Source: Lachnospiraceae bacterium UBA6998
GTDB taxonomy: Bacteria > Bacillota > Clostridia > Lachnospirales > Lachnospiraceae
Assembly: GCA_002448395.1 (NCBI GenBank)
Contig: DJXS01000079.1
Coordinates: forward strand, 1-61,776
Reading direction: 5' to 3'
DNA: 61,776 nucleotides
Below, piece after piece: positions 8,772-15,949 of the stretch. Under the pieces are notes generated by a model. That model had not been told where the DNA came from. It saw only the letters and a list, made by a program, of their open reading frames with translations, and searched no databases. How positions within the stretch are numbered: position 1 is the first letter of the stretch; the number at the start of each line of letters is the position of its first letter. The position numbers were made by a program, and so were the translations under genes.

Positions 8772-8828
8772 AAATCCATCCTCTGGGGTGGGGTAAAATG
8801 TAAATCCATCCTCTGGGGTGGGGTAAAA
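8772..8828 (+). repeat. Tandem 30-bp repeat with variant core
   Basis: Two direct units beginning AAATCCATCCTCTGGGGTGG, at 8772 and 8802. Each contains ATCCTCTGGGGT (8778-8789 and 8808-8819), one base off the consensus GACCTCTGGGGT at each of the first two positions. It sits between the DUF2752 and CD225 genes, just upstream of the latter's RBS. Confidence 0.85.
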
Positions 8829-8851
8829 AAGATAAGAGGGAGGCTGATATT

Positions 8852-9301
8852 ATGAAAATTTGTCCTTATTGCCACAATGAAAATGAGAACAGCAATAAGT
8901 TCTGCAATTTCTGCGGGGCACCGTTTGAAAATGATGCGGCGAAGGAGGAGAATAACGCGGTCGAAAGTGTGCCGGAGTACGAACCGAATGATTATCAGCC
9001 GCAGGACAACTCTGTGCCGGCACAGGAGAGCGAGGTTCCTGTCTACAACAACTATGATCTTGGAGCGAATAATGGGACTGTGACGCCGATACCGATCGGC
9101 GGGTATGTTGCCTGGAGTATTTTCGTGATTCTGTTTTGTACGATTCCGGGCATTGCGGCACTCTTTTATGTGCTGAGGATCAACCGGGCCACGACGCCGG
9201 AAGAGCAGTTAAAGACATTGGATACAGCGAAGAAGATTCTTATAGTCGGCACAGTGCTTGCCGTTATTAATCTCGTGAGTACTATTGCGTCGAATATGTG
9301 A
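8852..9301 (+). CDS. Zinc-ribbon CD225/dispanin-type membrane protein
   Basis: A 149-residue protein. Residues 4-22 form a zinc ribbon (CPYC and CNFC). Residues 25-75 are acidic and low in complexity. Residues 83-147 match the CD225/dispanin (IFITM-like) domain: helix YVAWSIFVILFCTIPGIAALFYVLRINRA, a loop, then AKKILIVGTVLAVINLVSTI. The intramembrane helix followed by a short cytoplasmic loop and a TM helix is the family's hairpin layout. RBS GGGAGG precedes ATG 8852. The cellular role of bacterial CD225 proteins is not established. Confidence 0.85.
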   Translation: MKICPYCHNENENSNKFCNFCGAPFENDAAKEENNAVESVPEYEPNDYQPQDNSVPAQESEVPVYNNYDLGANNGTVTPIPIGGYVAWSIFVILFCTIPGIAALFYVLRINRATTPEEQLKTLDTAKKILIVGTVLAVINLVSTIASNM

Positions 9302-9355
9302 GTTAGAGGATGAACCCCCGGGCGCTGCTGCACCCGGGGATTTTCGAGAGAACGG

Positions 9356-9409
9356 GACCTCTGGGGTGGTTTGTTCAGGGAGAATGGGAGAGAACGGGAC
9401 CTCTGGGGT
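9356..9409 (+). repeat. Two core repeats in the hflK leader
   Basis: Exact GACCTCTGGGGT at 9356-9367 and 9398-9409. Both are preceded by the same local flank GAGAACGG, so this is a local duplication of about 42 bp. It ends 11 nt before the AGGAGG of hflK. A GC-rich hairpin, CCCCGGG/CACCCGGGG near 9314-9340, lies just before it and may end the CD225 transcript. Confidence 0.88.
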
Positions 9410-9432
9410 ATCATTTATTAAGGAGGCAGAAT

Positions 9433-10521
9433 ATGGCTTTGAAGGATTTTTGGAAGAATAATCCGGTCAAAAACGGAAGCGGACCCGGTAACGGCTCCGA
9501 TGCAGGCGGGCAGAAACCCGACAAGGATAAAATGGCGAAAATGCTGAGCGCTATTTTGATCCCTGTAGTAGTGGTGCTTGTCCTTGTCAGAGTAGTGGCA
9601 GGGTCCTTCTATACCCTTTCGGAGACGGAAAGCGCTGTTGTAACGACTCTGGGGCAGGCAACGGTCAATAACAATAAGGGCTTGCAGTTCAAAATCCCCT
9701 TCATACAGGATGTGACCAAGATCAACACCACAGTGCGCAGCTTTGAGGTCGGCTATGTGGAGACCAGCGACGGGAGCTACCGAAACGTGGAGAGCGAGTC
9801 CACAATGATCACGTCGGACATGAATTTTGTGGATATTGACTTTTATGTGACTTATCAGGTCACGGACCCGCTGCAGTATATGTATGCCTCAGAGGTACCG
9901 GAGCTGATCCTTAAGAATCTGGTACAAAGCACCATCCGAGGAACTGTCAGTGCATATACGGTGGATTCCGCACTGACCACGGGCAAGTCAGAAATCCAGC
10001 AGAACATCAAAAACATAGTGATGGACGAACTGGAACAACAGAATATTGGCCTGTCATTGATCGATATTTCGATCCAGGACGTCGAACCGCCCACAGATCA
10101 GATCAAAGAAGCGTTCTCTGAGGTAGAGAATGCGAGACAGAATAAGGAATCTGCTTTGAACGAGGCCAACCAGTACCGAAACGAGCAGCTTCCTGCAGCA
10201 GAGGCCAAGGCAGATAAGATCATACAAAAGGCAGAGGCACAGAAGACTGCACGCATCAACGAGGCGAACGGTCAAGCGGCTCGCTTTAACAGCGAGTACA
10301 GCGAGTACATCAAATATCCGCTGATCACCAAGCAGCGTATGTTTTATGAGGCTATGGAGGAGATTCTTCCCAGTGTCAAGATCATCATCAACAATGATGA
10401 GGCGGGGACTACACAGCGGATGTATTTGGGTGATCTGGATGGGACTTTTGATTCGGCCTCGGCCTCGACCTCTGGGGTCAGGGGTTCCGCTTCCTCAGAT
10501 CAGTTGGGAGGTGAGCAGTGA
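9433..10521 (+). CDS. hflK: HflK-like SPFH/band 7 membrane protease regulator
   Basis: A 362-residue protein. Residues 1-35 are a Gly/Asn/Asp-rich cytoplasmic tail, residues 38-58 a TM helix (AILIPVVVVLVLVRVVAGSFY), followed by the SPFH/PHB domain (VVTTLGQATVNNNKGLQFKIPF ... VTYQVTDPLQYMYA). A long coiled coil (NARQNKESALNEANQYRNEQL, AEAQKTARINEANGQ) comes next. HflK with HflC forms a cage around the FtsH protease. Start is fixed by AGGAGG 7 nt upstream. The stop overlaps the next gene by one base, so the two are translationally coupled. Near the C-terminus (residues about 345-348) the 12-bp repeat is translated as Thr-Ser-Gly-Val within a Ser/Ala-rich tail, probably tolerated because the tail is not conserved. 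Confidence 0.88.
   Translation: MALKDFWKNNPVKNGSGPGNGSDAGGQKPDKDKMAKMLSAILIPVVVVLVLVRVVAGSFYTLSETESAVVTTLGQATVNNNKGLQFKIPFIQDVTKINTTVRSFEVGYVETSDGSYRNVESESTMITSDMNFVDIDFYVTYQVTDPLQYMYASEVPELILKNLVQSTIRGTVSAYTVDSALTTGKSEIQQNIKNIVMDELEQQNIGLSLIDISIQDVEPPTDQIKEAFSEVENARQNKESALNEANQYRNEQLPAAEAKADKIIQKAEAQKTARINEANGQAARFNSEYSEYIKYPLITKQRMFYEAMEEILPSVKIIINNDEAGTTQRMYLGDLDGTFDSASASTSGVRGSASSDQLGGEQ
10467..10478 (+). repeat. Core repeat inside hflK tail
   Basis: Exact GACCTCTGGGGT followed by C, giving a 4-bp GACC/GGTC hairpin. It is read in frame as TSGV. Confidence 0.9.
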
Positions 10522-11612
10522 TGAAGAAGCACATAGGAAAAATATTGGCTGCACTGATTGTCATCTACCTTCTTGTTAACATGGCGGCGGTCATCACTTA
10601 TCCCAACCAATACAAGGTCATTAAGACCATGGGCAAAATATCGAGAGTAACCACGGAACCCGGCTTTTCTCTTAGGATTCCTCTGATTCAAAGCGAGACC
10701 ACGATTTCCAAGGCACGGCAGCTTTACGACATCGCGCCCACCGAGATTTATACTTCTGATAAGAAAAAGATGGAAGTCGATGCTTATATCATTTGGCATG
10801 TAACAGATCCTATAAAATTCACGCAGACTCTGAATTCATCCACGGCGGGTGCTGAAAGCAAAATAAGCGCCATGGTTTACGGCGCACTGAAGGCCACTGT
10901 TTCCAGCACATCCCAGGAGGAACTGATCGCGTCGAGGGACGCAGCTTTAGATAAGACGGAGGAGGATGATGCACTGGATGTGGAAGTTCAGGACATCACC
11001 TCTGAGGACCTCAAAGAGGAGACCGGGACAAACACTGAGAGCTCTGAGGCTGGTTCAACTGGTGAAGCTGGTACAGCCGGAACGGGAACGGATTCGCAAG
11101 AGCAGCCGAAAGAGACAGAAGACGGCATGACGGTCATCGATGAGAACACCCGGGTTATCTCTCTTTCGAACAAGATACTCGAACAGTTAAACAAGGATTA
11201 TAATCCGGAACAGTACGGAATTGAAATCCAGATGGTCAAAATCAAGAAACTTGATCTTCCGGATGAAAACAAGGATGCTGTATACAACCGCATGATCACC
11301 GAGCGCAAAAATATTGCTGCCGCTTACAAAGCTCAGGGCGAGTCTGAGGCTCAAAAGATCCGCAACACCACCGACAGGGAGACAGCAGTTATGCTTTCAG
11401 AAGCGGAAGCTACAGCTAGCAGACTTGAGGCAGAAGGTGAGGCTGAATACATGCGAATCCTTTCCGATGCTTACAATGATCCTGACAAAGCGGAGTATTA
11501 TCTCTTCGTGCGCCAGCTGGACGCTGCAAAAAAGAGCCTTGAAAACGGGAACACTACACTCTTCCTTGACAGCGATTCGCCGCTTGCGAGCGTTTTCGAG
11601 CAGTCAGAATAG
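10521..11612 (+). CDS. hflC: HflC-like SPFH/band 7 protease regulator
   Basis: A 363-residue partner of HflK: TM helix at residues 7-27, then the PHB domain (NQYKVIKTMGKISRVTTEPGFSLRIPLI, VDAYIIWHVTDPIKF), and the QMVKIKKLDLPDENKDAVYNRMITERKNIAAAY motif typical of HflC. Residues about 143-206 are an unusual low-complexity acidic/Thr/Gly insertion (EETGTNTESSEAGSTGEAGT) that splits the band 7 domain from the coiled coil. Translation is coupled to hflK (ATG overlaps its TGA, with GGGAGGTGA 8 nt before). The last 30 nt of the gene plus 7 nt after it are duplicated exactly downstream, in association with repeat cores. Confidence 0.87.
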   Translation: MKKHIGKILAALIVIYLLVNMAAVITYPNQYKVIKTMGKISRVTTEPGFSLRIPLIQSETTISKARQLYDIAPTEIYTSDKKKMEVDAYIIWHVTDPIKFTQTLNSSTAGAESKISAMVYGALKATVSSTSQEELIASRDAALDKTEEDDALDVEVQDITSEDLKEETGTNTESSEAGSTGEAGTAGTGTDSQEQPKETEDGMTVIDENTRVISLSNKILEQLNKDYNPEQYGIEIQMVKIKKLDLPDENKDAVYNRMITERKNIAAAYKAQGESEAQKIRNTTDRETAVMLSEAEATASRLEAEGEAEYMRILSDAYNDPDKAEYYLFVRQLDAAKKSLENGNTTLFLDSDSPLASVFEQSE

Positions 11613-11656
11613 TGGAGCACTTGCGAGCGTTTTCGAGCAGTCAGAATAGTGGAGCA
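11583..11656 (+). repeat. Perfect 37-bp tandem duplication of the hflC 3' end
   Basis: Positions 11583-11619 and 11620-11656 are identical and adjacent. The first includes the last codons and stop of hflC; the second is untranslated. The duplicated unit ends GGAGCA, the same flank that precedes each repeat core in the array that follows. Confidence 0.95.
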
Positions 11657-11809
11657 GGACCTCTGAGTGGAGCAGGACCTCTGGGGCAGGGAGCAGGACC
11701 TCCAGGAGCACAGGAGCACAGGAGCAGGACCTCTGGGGTATGAGAAGTGGGGTATGAGAAGTGGGGTATGAGAAGGGTACGGCCGGAGCAGGACCTCTGG
11801 GGTACGAGA
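11657..11809 (+). repeat. Core-repeat array between hflC and the phosphoesterase
   Basis: Units of GGAGCAGGACCTCT type. Exact GACCTCTGGGGT at 11728-11739 and 11792-11803; variants at 11658 (CTGAGT), 11676 (ending GGGGC) and a decayed one at 11697. Three copies of a TATGAGAAGTGGGGT unit lie at about 11739-11779, so the array has expanded by at least two different local units. No coding potential is evident in this 234-bp gap. Confidence 0.88.
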
Positions 11810-11846
11810 AGAGTGGGCAATATTTTGACACGAGGAGAAACTTGGC

Positions 11847-12422
11847 ATGGCCAAAATATACTTTATTTCTGATCTTCATTTTGGGCATAAGGATGTGATC
11901 GCGTTTGACCGCAGGCCGTTCAAAGACGTGGAAGAGATGGAAGCAGAGCTGATTCGCAAGTGGAATGCCAAGGTTTCGCGTGACGACCATGTATTTGTAA
12001 TTGGAGATATGTTTGGAGGAGTTACAACGGCACATGCCGGCGAGATCGTGCAATCGTTGAACGGCAAAATACATCTTATTCGCGGCAACCATGACCCCAG
12101 AGGTCAGATTTTTGAGAGCCTGTTTGAGGATGTTGCTGCGTACAGAGAGATTCAAGTGCAGGTACGCGGTGTGAGGCAAAGAGTCATCATGCGGCACAGA
12201 CTCCTCCCATTTTTCAGAGGACATGATGAGGGCGCTGTCATGCTTTATGGGCATACGCACAACTCAATTGTTGCCCGGGGCGAGGACCAATGCATTCGCT
12301 TCGTGAATTGGCTCGGCATCCCATTTCATGCGTTCAACGTAGGAGCCTGCCGCTTGGACTATGAGCCCAAAACCCTCGAGGAGATACTTGAGAAAGCGGG
12401 AGAGATCAAGCAGGCAAAATAG
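11847..12422 (+). CDS. Calcineurin-like metallophosphoesterase
   Basis: A 191-residue single-domain phosphoesterase with the full metal site: D-x-H (DLHFGH, residues 9-14), GD (GDMFGG), GNHD at about 79-82 and GHTH (YGHTHNS). It resembles YfcE-like or short phosphohydrolases that cut phosphodiesters with two metals. RBS is GAGGAG. Immediately after the catalytic GNHD motif the 12-bp repeat is translated as Pro-Arg-Gly-Gln (residues 83-86), very close to the active site; whether activity survives cannot be told. It was probably once neighboured by a second intact phosphatase (next entry). Confidence 0.83.
   Translation: MAKIYFISDLHFGHKDVIAFDRRPFKDVEEMEAELIRKWNAKVSRDDHVFVIGDMFGGVTTAHAGEIVQSLNGKIHLIRGNHDPRGQIFESLFEDVAAYREIQVQVRGVRQRVIMRHRLLPFFRGHDEGAVMLYGHTHNSIVARGEDQCIRFVNWLGIPFHAFNVGACRLDYEPKTLEEILEKAGEIKQAK
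12094..12105 (+). repeat. Core repeat beside the active site of the phosphoesterase gene
   Basis: Exact ACCCCAGAGGTC with a 5-bp potential stem (TGACC/GGTCA). It follows the GNHD codons directly and stays in frame. Confidence 0.9.
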
Positions 12423-12448
12423 TGAGATTACTGATAATTAATTAAAAG

Positions 12449-12476
12449 GCGCAGGCGAATGAAGCCTGCGCTTTTT
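12449..12476 (+). terminator. Rho-independent terminator
   Basis: An 8-bp stem GCGCAGGC (12449-12456) with GCCTGCGC (12464-12471), then five T. Confidence 0.9.
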
Positions 12477-12550
12477 CCCTTAATTGCCTAAAATGTTGTA
12501 TTATACAACTAAGCTATAAATAAATCGTAGGGAAAATAGAAGGAGGAGAT

Positions 12551-13362
12551 ATGAATACGGTCATTAGTGAAGGAGATAAATCTTACCCCAGAGAATCATC
12601 TGTATATACTTGGGGACATGATTGACCGAGGGCAGGACGGTATTCGGATTCTGCAAGATGTCTCTTCGCGCCCTAATGTCACATGCTTGCTTGGAAACCA
12701 CGAGTACATGATGTGGAACTATGTTAGTTGTCACATCTTTAAAGACCTTAACTGGCTGAATCCTTCCAATGGCGGAATGCAGACTCTCTCCGAATATCGA
12801 AAACTCATGCCTGCCGACAGAGCATCTGTCAAAAAATATCTTGCTGAGCTTTTTCTCCAAATAGAGCTGACAGTGGAAGGCACGACATTTCTGCTATCTC
12901 ATTCATCCTTCCTTTCCGGTTACGGTACTGTAAAATGGCGAGACAAGTCGATCACCGCAGCAGATGTCTCAAATGTGGTCTGGTATTCTCCGTGGAGATC
13001 TTTTGAACATATGGAACCCCAGAACATATGGAACCCCAGAGGTATCGTACTGAGAACATACGGAACCCCAGAGGTATCGTACTGATAATAGATACCATAT
13101 CATTGGGCATGTGCCTGTCATGATGATTGACGACAGGTATTGGCAGGATAATTGCATGCCTGAAATGCCGGCTTTTTACCAAGATCCATTGAATTGGATT
13201 ATCAATATAGACCTAGGCTGCGCAATGATTCCGATCATTAAGGCTAATCCCGACAGATTTGAAGATTCCTTCAAGAAAGTGCCGTCACTCTGCGTCCTGA
13301 ATCTGGAAAACTTCGCAAAAGGAATAGAGCTTGTGGCAACTTATATCCGGGGAATAGTGTGA
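12551..13362 (+). pseudogene. Broken PrpA/ApaH-like serine/threonine-type phosphoesterase
   Basis: The remnant of a calcineurin-type phosphatase with two independent lesions. An ATG with a good RBS (GGAGG) at 12551 starts MNTVIS, the usual N-terminus before the D-x-H-G motif, but the next bases jump out of frame to KEINLTPENHLYILGDMIDRG. About 15-20 residues, including the first metal-binding Asp-x-His, are missing. The GDMIDRG and LLGNHEYM motifs remain. At 13005-13085 the sequence GAACATATGGAACCCC occurs three times (17 + 32 + 32 bp). One 32-bp unit alone keeps the frame (EHTEPQRYRTDNRYHIIGHVPV), but the extra 49 bp shift it by one base and produce stop codons near 13084. Downstream the frame resumes through IIGHVPVMMIDDRYW to the true stop at 13362. 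Confidence 0.85.
13005..13085 (+). repeat. Tandem expansion that shifts the phosphoesterase frame
   Basis: Units at 13005-13021 (17 bp, truncated), 13022-13053 and 13054-13085 (32 bp each, one mismatch). Each contains ACCCCAGA; the two full ones read ACCCCAGAGGTA, one base from the consensus. Confidence 0.92.
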
Positions 13363-13370
13363 TGTTGCCA

Positions 13371-13424
13371 GAGACTGCGACCTCTGCAGAGACTCAGAGA
13401 CTCAGAGACTGCGACCTCTGGGGT
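13371..13424 (+). repeat. Core repeats downstream of the RAYT gene
   Basis: GAGACTGCGACCTCTG occurs at 13371-13386 (variant, CTCTGCAG) and 13406-13421, the latter as an exact GACCTCTGGGGT (13413-13424). Short GAGACTCA repeats lie between. It abuts the 3' end of the transposase gene. Confidence 0.85.
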
Positions 13425-13494
13425 GGGGGAGCTGGGTGGGGTAGCTTGAGCGAAGTCCAGGCGACAGATTGTATCGCAGGTATTGCCGACCAGT

Positions 13495-14250
13495 TCAGAC
13501 TGCCAGCGCCAATGCCTTCCTGATCACGCCATACGAGATCCCGGTTATCCTGCTGGCCTGCTTCATAGAGATATGGGCCATCCGCATATTGCATAGTACA
13601 TTGTCCCTCTGAGTGATATCAAGTGATTGAAATTCCGCCACATTGCGGCATCCGGATAGCCGCTGCATGATGCTTATCGCGATTTCATCGGTAAGCCGCG
13701 GTATTTCCTCCTCAATATCAAGGCACAGATCGTTATTATCTGCACAATTAAATTTTATAAAGTCGTTTTTGCTGGTCTCTGACAAAATTAGCTCACTGTC
13801 GATCAGATCATTGTCAAAATATCCTCGGAAGCTGCTGTATTTGTACTTCCTCGGATGATTGCAGATTGCGGCCTTTACTGGATTTTGATGAATATATCTA
13901 GTCACGATCAGGAGCTGCGACCGGTTGTTGATGGGCCTGCTTTTGAAACGAGCCTGGAACAGACTCCCGACACGCTGGTATTTTTTGTTATACCAGTACA
14001 CAAAACTAGGTATTATTCGCTGAAAGATTCTTGGCAACGGAATTTCGCCGGGCTTGATGAGCAGATGGATATGATTTGACATCAGACAATAGGCAATGAT
14101 TTTGTAACCACAAATGGGCTGATATTTCCTAAGAATTGACAAAAACGTCTCATAGTCTTCGCTATCCTCGAAAATACGCTGTTTATTAATTCCGCGATAA
14201 ACCACATGATAAATACCTAAATTGCTGGAAAGACGAGGGCGTGTCGGCAT
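13495..14250 (-). CDS. REP-associated tyrosine transposase (RAYT-like, Y1/HUH)
   Basis: A 251-residue single-strand DNA transposase of the IS200/TnpA-REP superfamily. Catalytic features: HUH motif His60-Ile-His62 (LMSNHIHLLIKP), the YNKKYQRVGSLFQARFKSRPI region, and the nucleophile Tyr119 in VTRYIHQNPVKA. Residues 168-251 form an extra C-terminal domain ending in a helix-turn-helix-like ISMKQASRITGISYGVIRKA, common in Bacillota members. RBS AGGAGGT is 9 nt upstream, so it is likely expressed. It has no IS200-type ends or TnpB partner visible, which fits a domesticated RAYT rather than a mobile IS. Copies of the 12-bp hairpin sequence flank it on both sides (13413 and 14456-14580). It is the only transposase in the window. 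Confidence 0.88.
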   Translation of the reverse strand: MPTRPRLSSNLGIYHVVYRGINKQRIFEDSEDYETFLSILRKYQPICGYKIIAYCLMSNHIHLLIKPGEIPLPRIFQRIIPSFVYWYNKKYQRVGSLFQARFKSRPINNRSQLLIVTRYIHQNPVKAAICNHPRKYKYSSFRGYFDNDLIDSELILSETSKNDFIKFNCADNNDLCLDIEEEIPRLTDEIAISIMQRLSGCRNVAEFQSLDITQRDNVLCNMRMAHISMKQASRITGISYGVIRKALALAV

Positions 14251-14455
14251 AAAGAAATGACCTCCTGATGTGATTGAAAGAATGCGTCACCTTAGTCATT
14301 ATGGGCTGGCACTTGAAAAAAGCAATTGTCTGCTGGCCTTACACTTCGGCGACACCGGTTTGATTTGATAGAGACTTGAGAAGCGCCAAAACAGAGGCAC
14401 TTGATCAGTTGACTAAATGGTAGCACAGGCAATTCGGGTATTCAAGTTTGGATAT
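14251..14455. other. Leader region of the RAYT gene, nothing further recognised
   Basis: This 205-bp stretch between the transposase start and the repeat array holds the AGGAGGT RBS on the minus strand. I see no clear promoter, hairpin or reading frame. Together with the array it forms a 369-bp gene-free gap. Confidence 0.5.
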
Positions 14456-14580
14456 GACCTCTGGGGTGGATAGGGTGGATATGACCTCTGGGGTGGAGGT
14501 GGATATGACCTCTGGGTGGATATGGGTGGATATGACCTCTGGGGTAGAGGGAAGAAATAAAGAAATACGACCTCTGGGGT
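14452..14580 (+). repeat. Five-copy core array upstream of RAYT and of the 147-residue protein
   Basis: Exact GACCTCTGGGGT at 14456-14467, 14483-14494, 14534-14545 and 14569-14580, and one copy with a G deleted at 14507. Four are preceded by the same GGATAT flank (unit GGTGGATATGACCTCTGG), so the array grew by local tandem duplication. Confidence 0.92.
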
Positions 14581-14619
14581 TCATACCTGTGTCTGTGACT
14601 TCACAAACAGGAGGAGAAC

Positions 14620-15063
14620 ATGGATATAGACGAATTAATAGAAAAGCCGTATTGGATTGTAGACATTCTTCCGGAGCAGGTTGCGAAAAATTCAGATGGC
14701 CAATATTTTGCCATCGAACAGTATTATCTGAGCGAACCCCAGAACTCGGAATTGCGTAAAAAGTATGCCGGTTTGATCCTGAAACTAAACTGTTACCATG
14801 ACATTTATGTCTTGAATGATTTTGCTGAGGATTCCGAATGCGGAGAGCTAAATCCCGATCCCAATAAACTCGTGAGTTATACTGTGGGAGAATATGCAAA
14901 AAATAGCGTGCGCTTTTTTATCAGGAATGAGAACACACTGATAGTATCAAATATTGATGATACATATCTGACGATTTATAACCCTTCGGAACGCGCTCTT
15001 GCATTAATACGCAGACTGGCGGCCGCAGAGGGGCTGTATGTTTGGAGGCCTGTGGAAACTTGA
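14620..15063 (+). CDS. Conserved hypothetical protein of 147 residues
   Basis: A soluble protein beginning MDIDELIEKPYWIVDILPEQV with GQYFAIEQYYL, LILKLNCYHDIYV, and ending YNPSERALALIRRLAAAEGLYVWRP. The 'KPYWVIDILP ... EGLYVWKP' pattern is one I recognise from an uncharacterised family widespread in Clostridia. No catalytic motif is visible. RBS AGGAGGAG precedes ATG 14620. No function is proposed. Confidence 0.75.
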   Translation: MDIDELIEKPYWIVDILPEQVAKNSDGQYFAIEQYYLSEPQNSELRKKYAGLILKLNCYHDIYVLNDFAEDSECGELNPDPNKLVSYTVGEYAKNSVRFFIRNENTLIVSNIDDTYLTIYNPSERALALIRRLAAAEGLYVWRPVET

Positions 15064-15067
15064 TCGC

Positions 15068-15079
15068 GACCTCTGGGGG
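15068..15079 (+). repeat. Variant core repeat
   Basis: GACCTCTGGGGG, one base from the consensus, 5 bp after the stop of the 147-residue protein. Confidence 0.75.
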
Positions 15080-15156
15080 AGGGTGATTGTGTGGCAGTAA
15101 TTATGATCAGAATATGTAATCAGAAAGTAAATCAGACGTGATATATAAGGGATAGT

Positions 15157-15173
15157 GAGACCTCTGAGGTCTC
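15157..15173 (+). repeat. Near-perfect palindromic version of the repeat
   Basis: GAGACCTC (15157-15164), one T, then GAGGTCTC (15166-15173): an 8-bp stem with a single central base. It equals the core with GGGG changed to GAGG, which turns the imperfect hairpin into a palindrome. Confidence 0.85.
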
Positions 15174-15189
15174 TCACACAAAAATAATA

Positions 15190-15254
15190 GCCATGAGACC
15201 CCAGAGGTCTCAGAGGTCCATAGGTCTCAGAGGTCATGAGACCCCAGAGGTCTC
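15190..15254 (+). repeat. Core repeats in the leader of the DUF4230 gene
   Basis: Exact ACCCCAGAGGTC at 15198-15209 (7-bp arms TGAGACC/GGTCTCA, 15194-15212) and 15241-15252 (6-bp arms). Degenerate CAGAGGTC fragments lie between them. The second ends about 10 nt before the AAGGAG of the next gene, so its hairpin could affect translation. Confidence 0.9.
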
Positions 15255-15271
15255 CCACAAAAGGAGTAATC

Positions 15272-15937
15272 ATGGATTATATCAAACAGCATCGCAACCA
15301 GATTTACTTGGGTGTGACCATAATAGCCGTACTGCTTGCCATAGTGCTTAGCCTGGACTACAAAATCCGAAGGGACGCTGAGCAGAACGAAACAGCTGTC
15401 ACCGCTACGACCATAAAGGAAAAAGAGAAGAAGGACAGAGTGGTGATCTCCGTCAGCACCGACACCATCCAGGATGGGCTGGCAAATATGGGCTTTCTGA
15501 TCACGCAGGAGTACTATTTTACCCAGGTGGAGAAATATACGAAGGAGAAGACTTTCTTGAAGTTCATCACCTCATCCTCAGAGTTCATGTACAGCTACGA
15601 CGGAGCTGTTATGGCGGGCATAGATTTTGGGAAGATCAAGATCAAGACTGATGAAGACCGCAAGATCATTGCAGTCGAAATGCCGGACTCCGAGATTCAG
15701 ACAGTCACGATCGACAAAGACACTTTCAAGATTTACTCAGAAAAGGATTCTCTGTGGAATCCGCTCAAACTGGAAGATTACAATATTTCGCTCGTTGAGT
15801 TTGAAAATGCAGCCAAAGATAAAGCCATCGCAAGCGGCATTCTTGAGCGTTCAGATGAGCAGGCCCGGAAGCTCGTGCGTGAGTTCATTATCAGCCTTCC
15901 GAACACAAGTGAATACACAATTTCATTCACAGACTAA
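15272..15937 (+). CDS. DUF4230 membrane-anchored protein
   Basis: A 221-residue protein. A single N-terminal TM helix (IYLGVTIIAVLLAIVLSLDY, residues 9-28) is followed by a DUF4230 domain: VVISVSTDTIQDGLANMGFLITQEYYFTQVEKYTK, FMYSYDGAVMAGIDFGKIKIKTDEDRKIIAVEMPDSEI, and the C-terminal RKLVREFIISLPNTSEYTISF. The domain should lie outside the membrane. Start at ATG 15272 behind AAAAGGAG; an upstream in-frame ATG at 15236 lies inside the repeat cluster and is rejected. It is 12 bp from the next membrane-protein gene, probably one operon. Function of DUF4230 is unknown. Confidence 0.83.
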   Translation: MDYIKQHRNQIYLGVTIIAVLLAIVLSLDYKIRRDAEQNETAVTATTIKEKEKKDRVVISVSTDTIQDGLANMGFLITQEYYFTQVEKYTKEKTFLKFITSSSEFMYSYDGAVMAGIDFGKIKIKTDEDRKIIAVEMPDSEIQTVTIDKDTFKIYSEKDSLWNPLKLEDYNISLVEFENAAKDKAIASGILERSDEQARKLVREFIISLPNTSEYTISFTD

Positions 15938-15949
15938 GGGGTGAGTGCT

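Noticed and set aside
13495..14250. A complete IS200/IS605 element
   Set aside because: No TnpB gene and no subterminal palindromes or ends typical of IS200 were seen at its flanks. The protein fits RAYT better.
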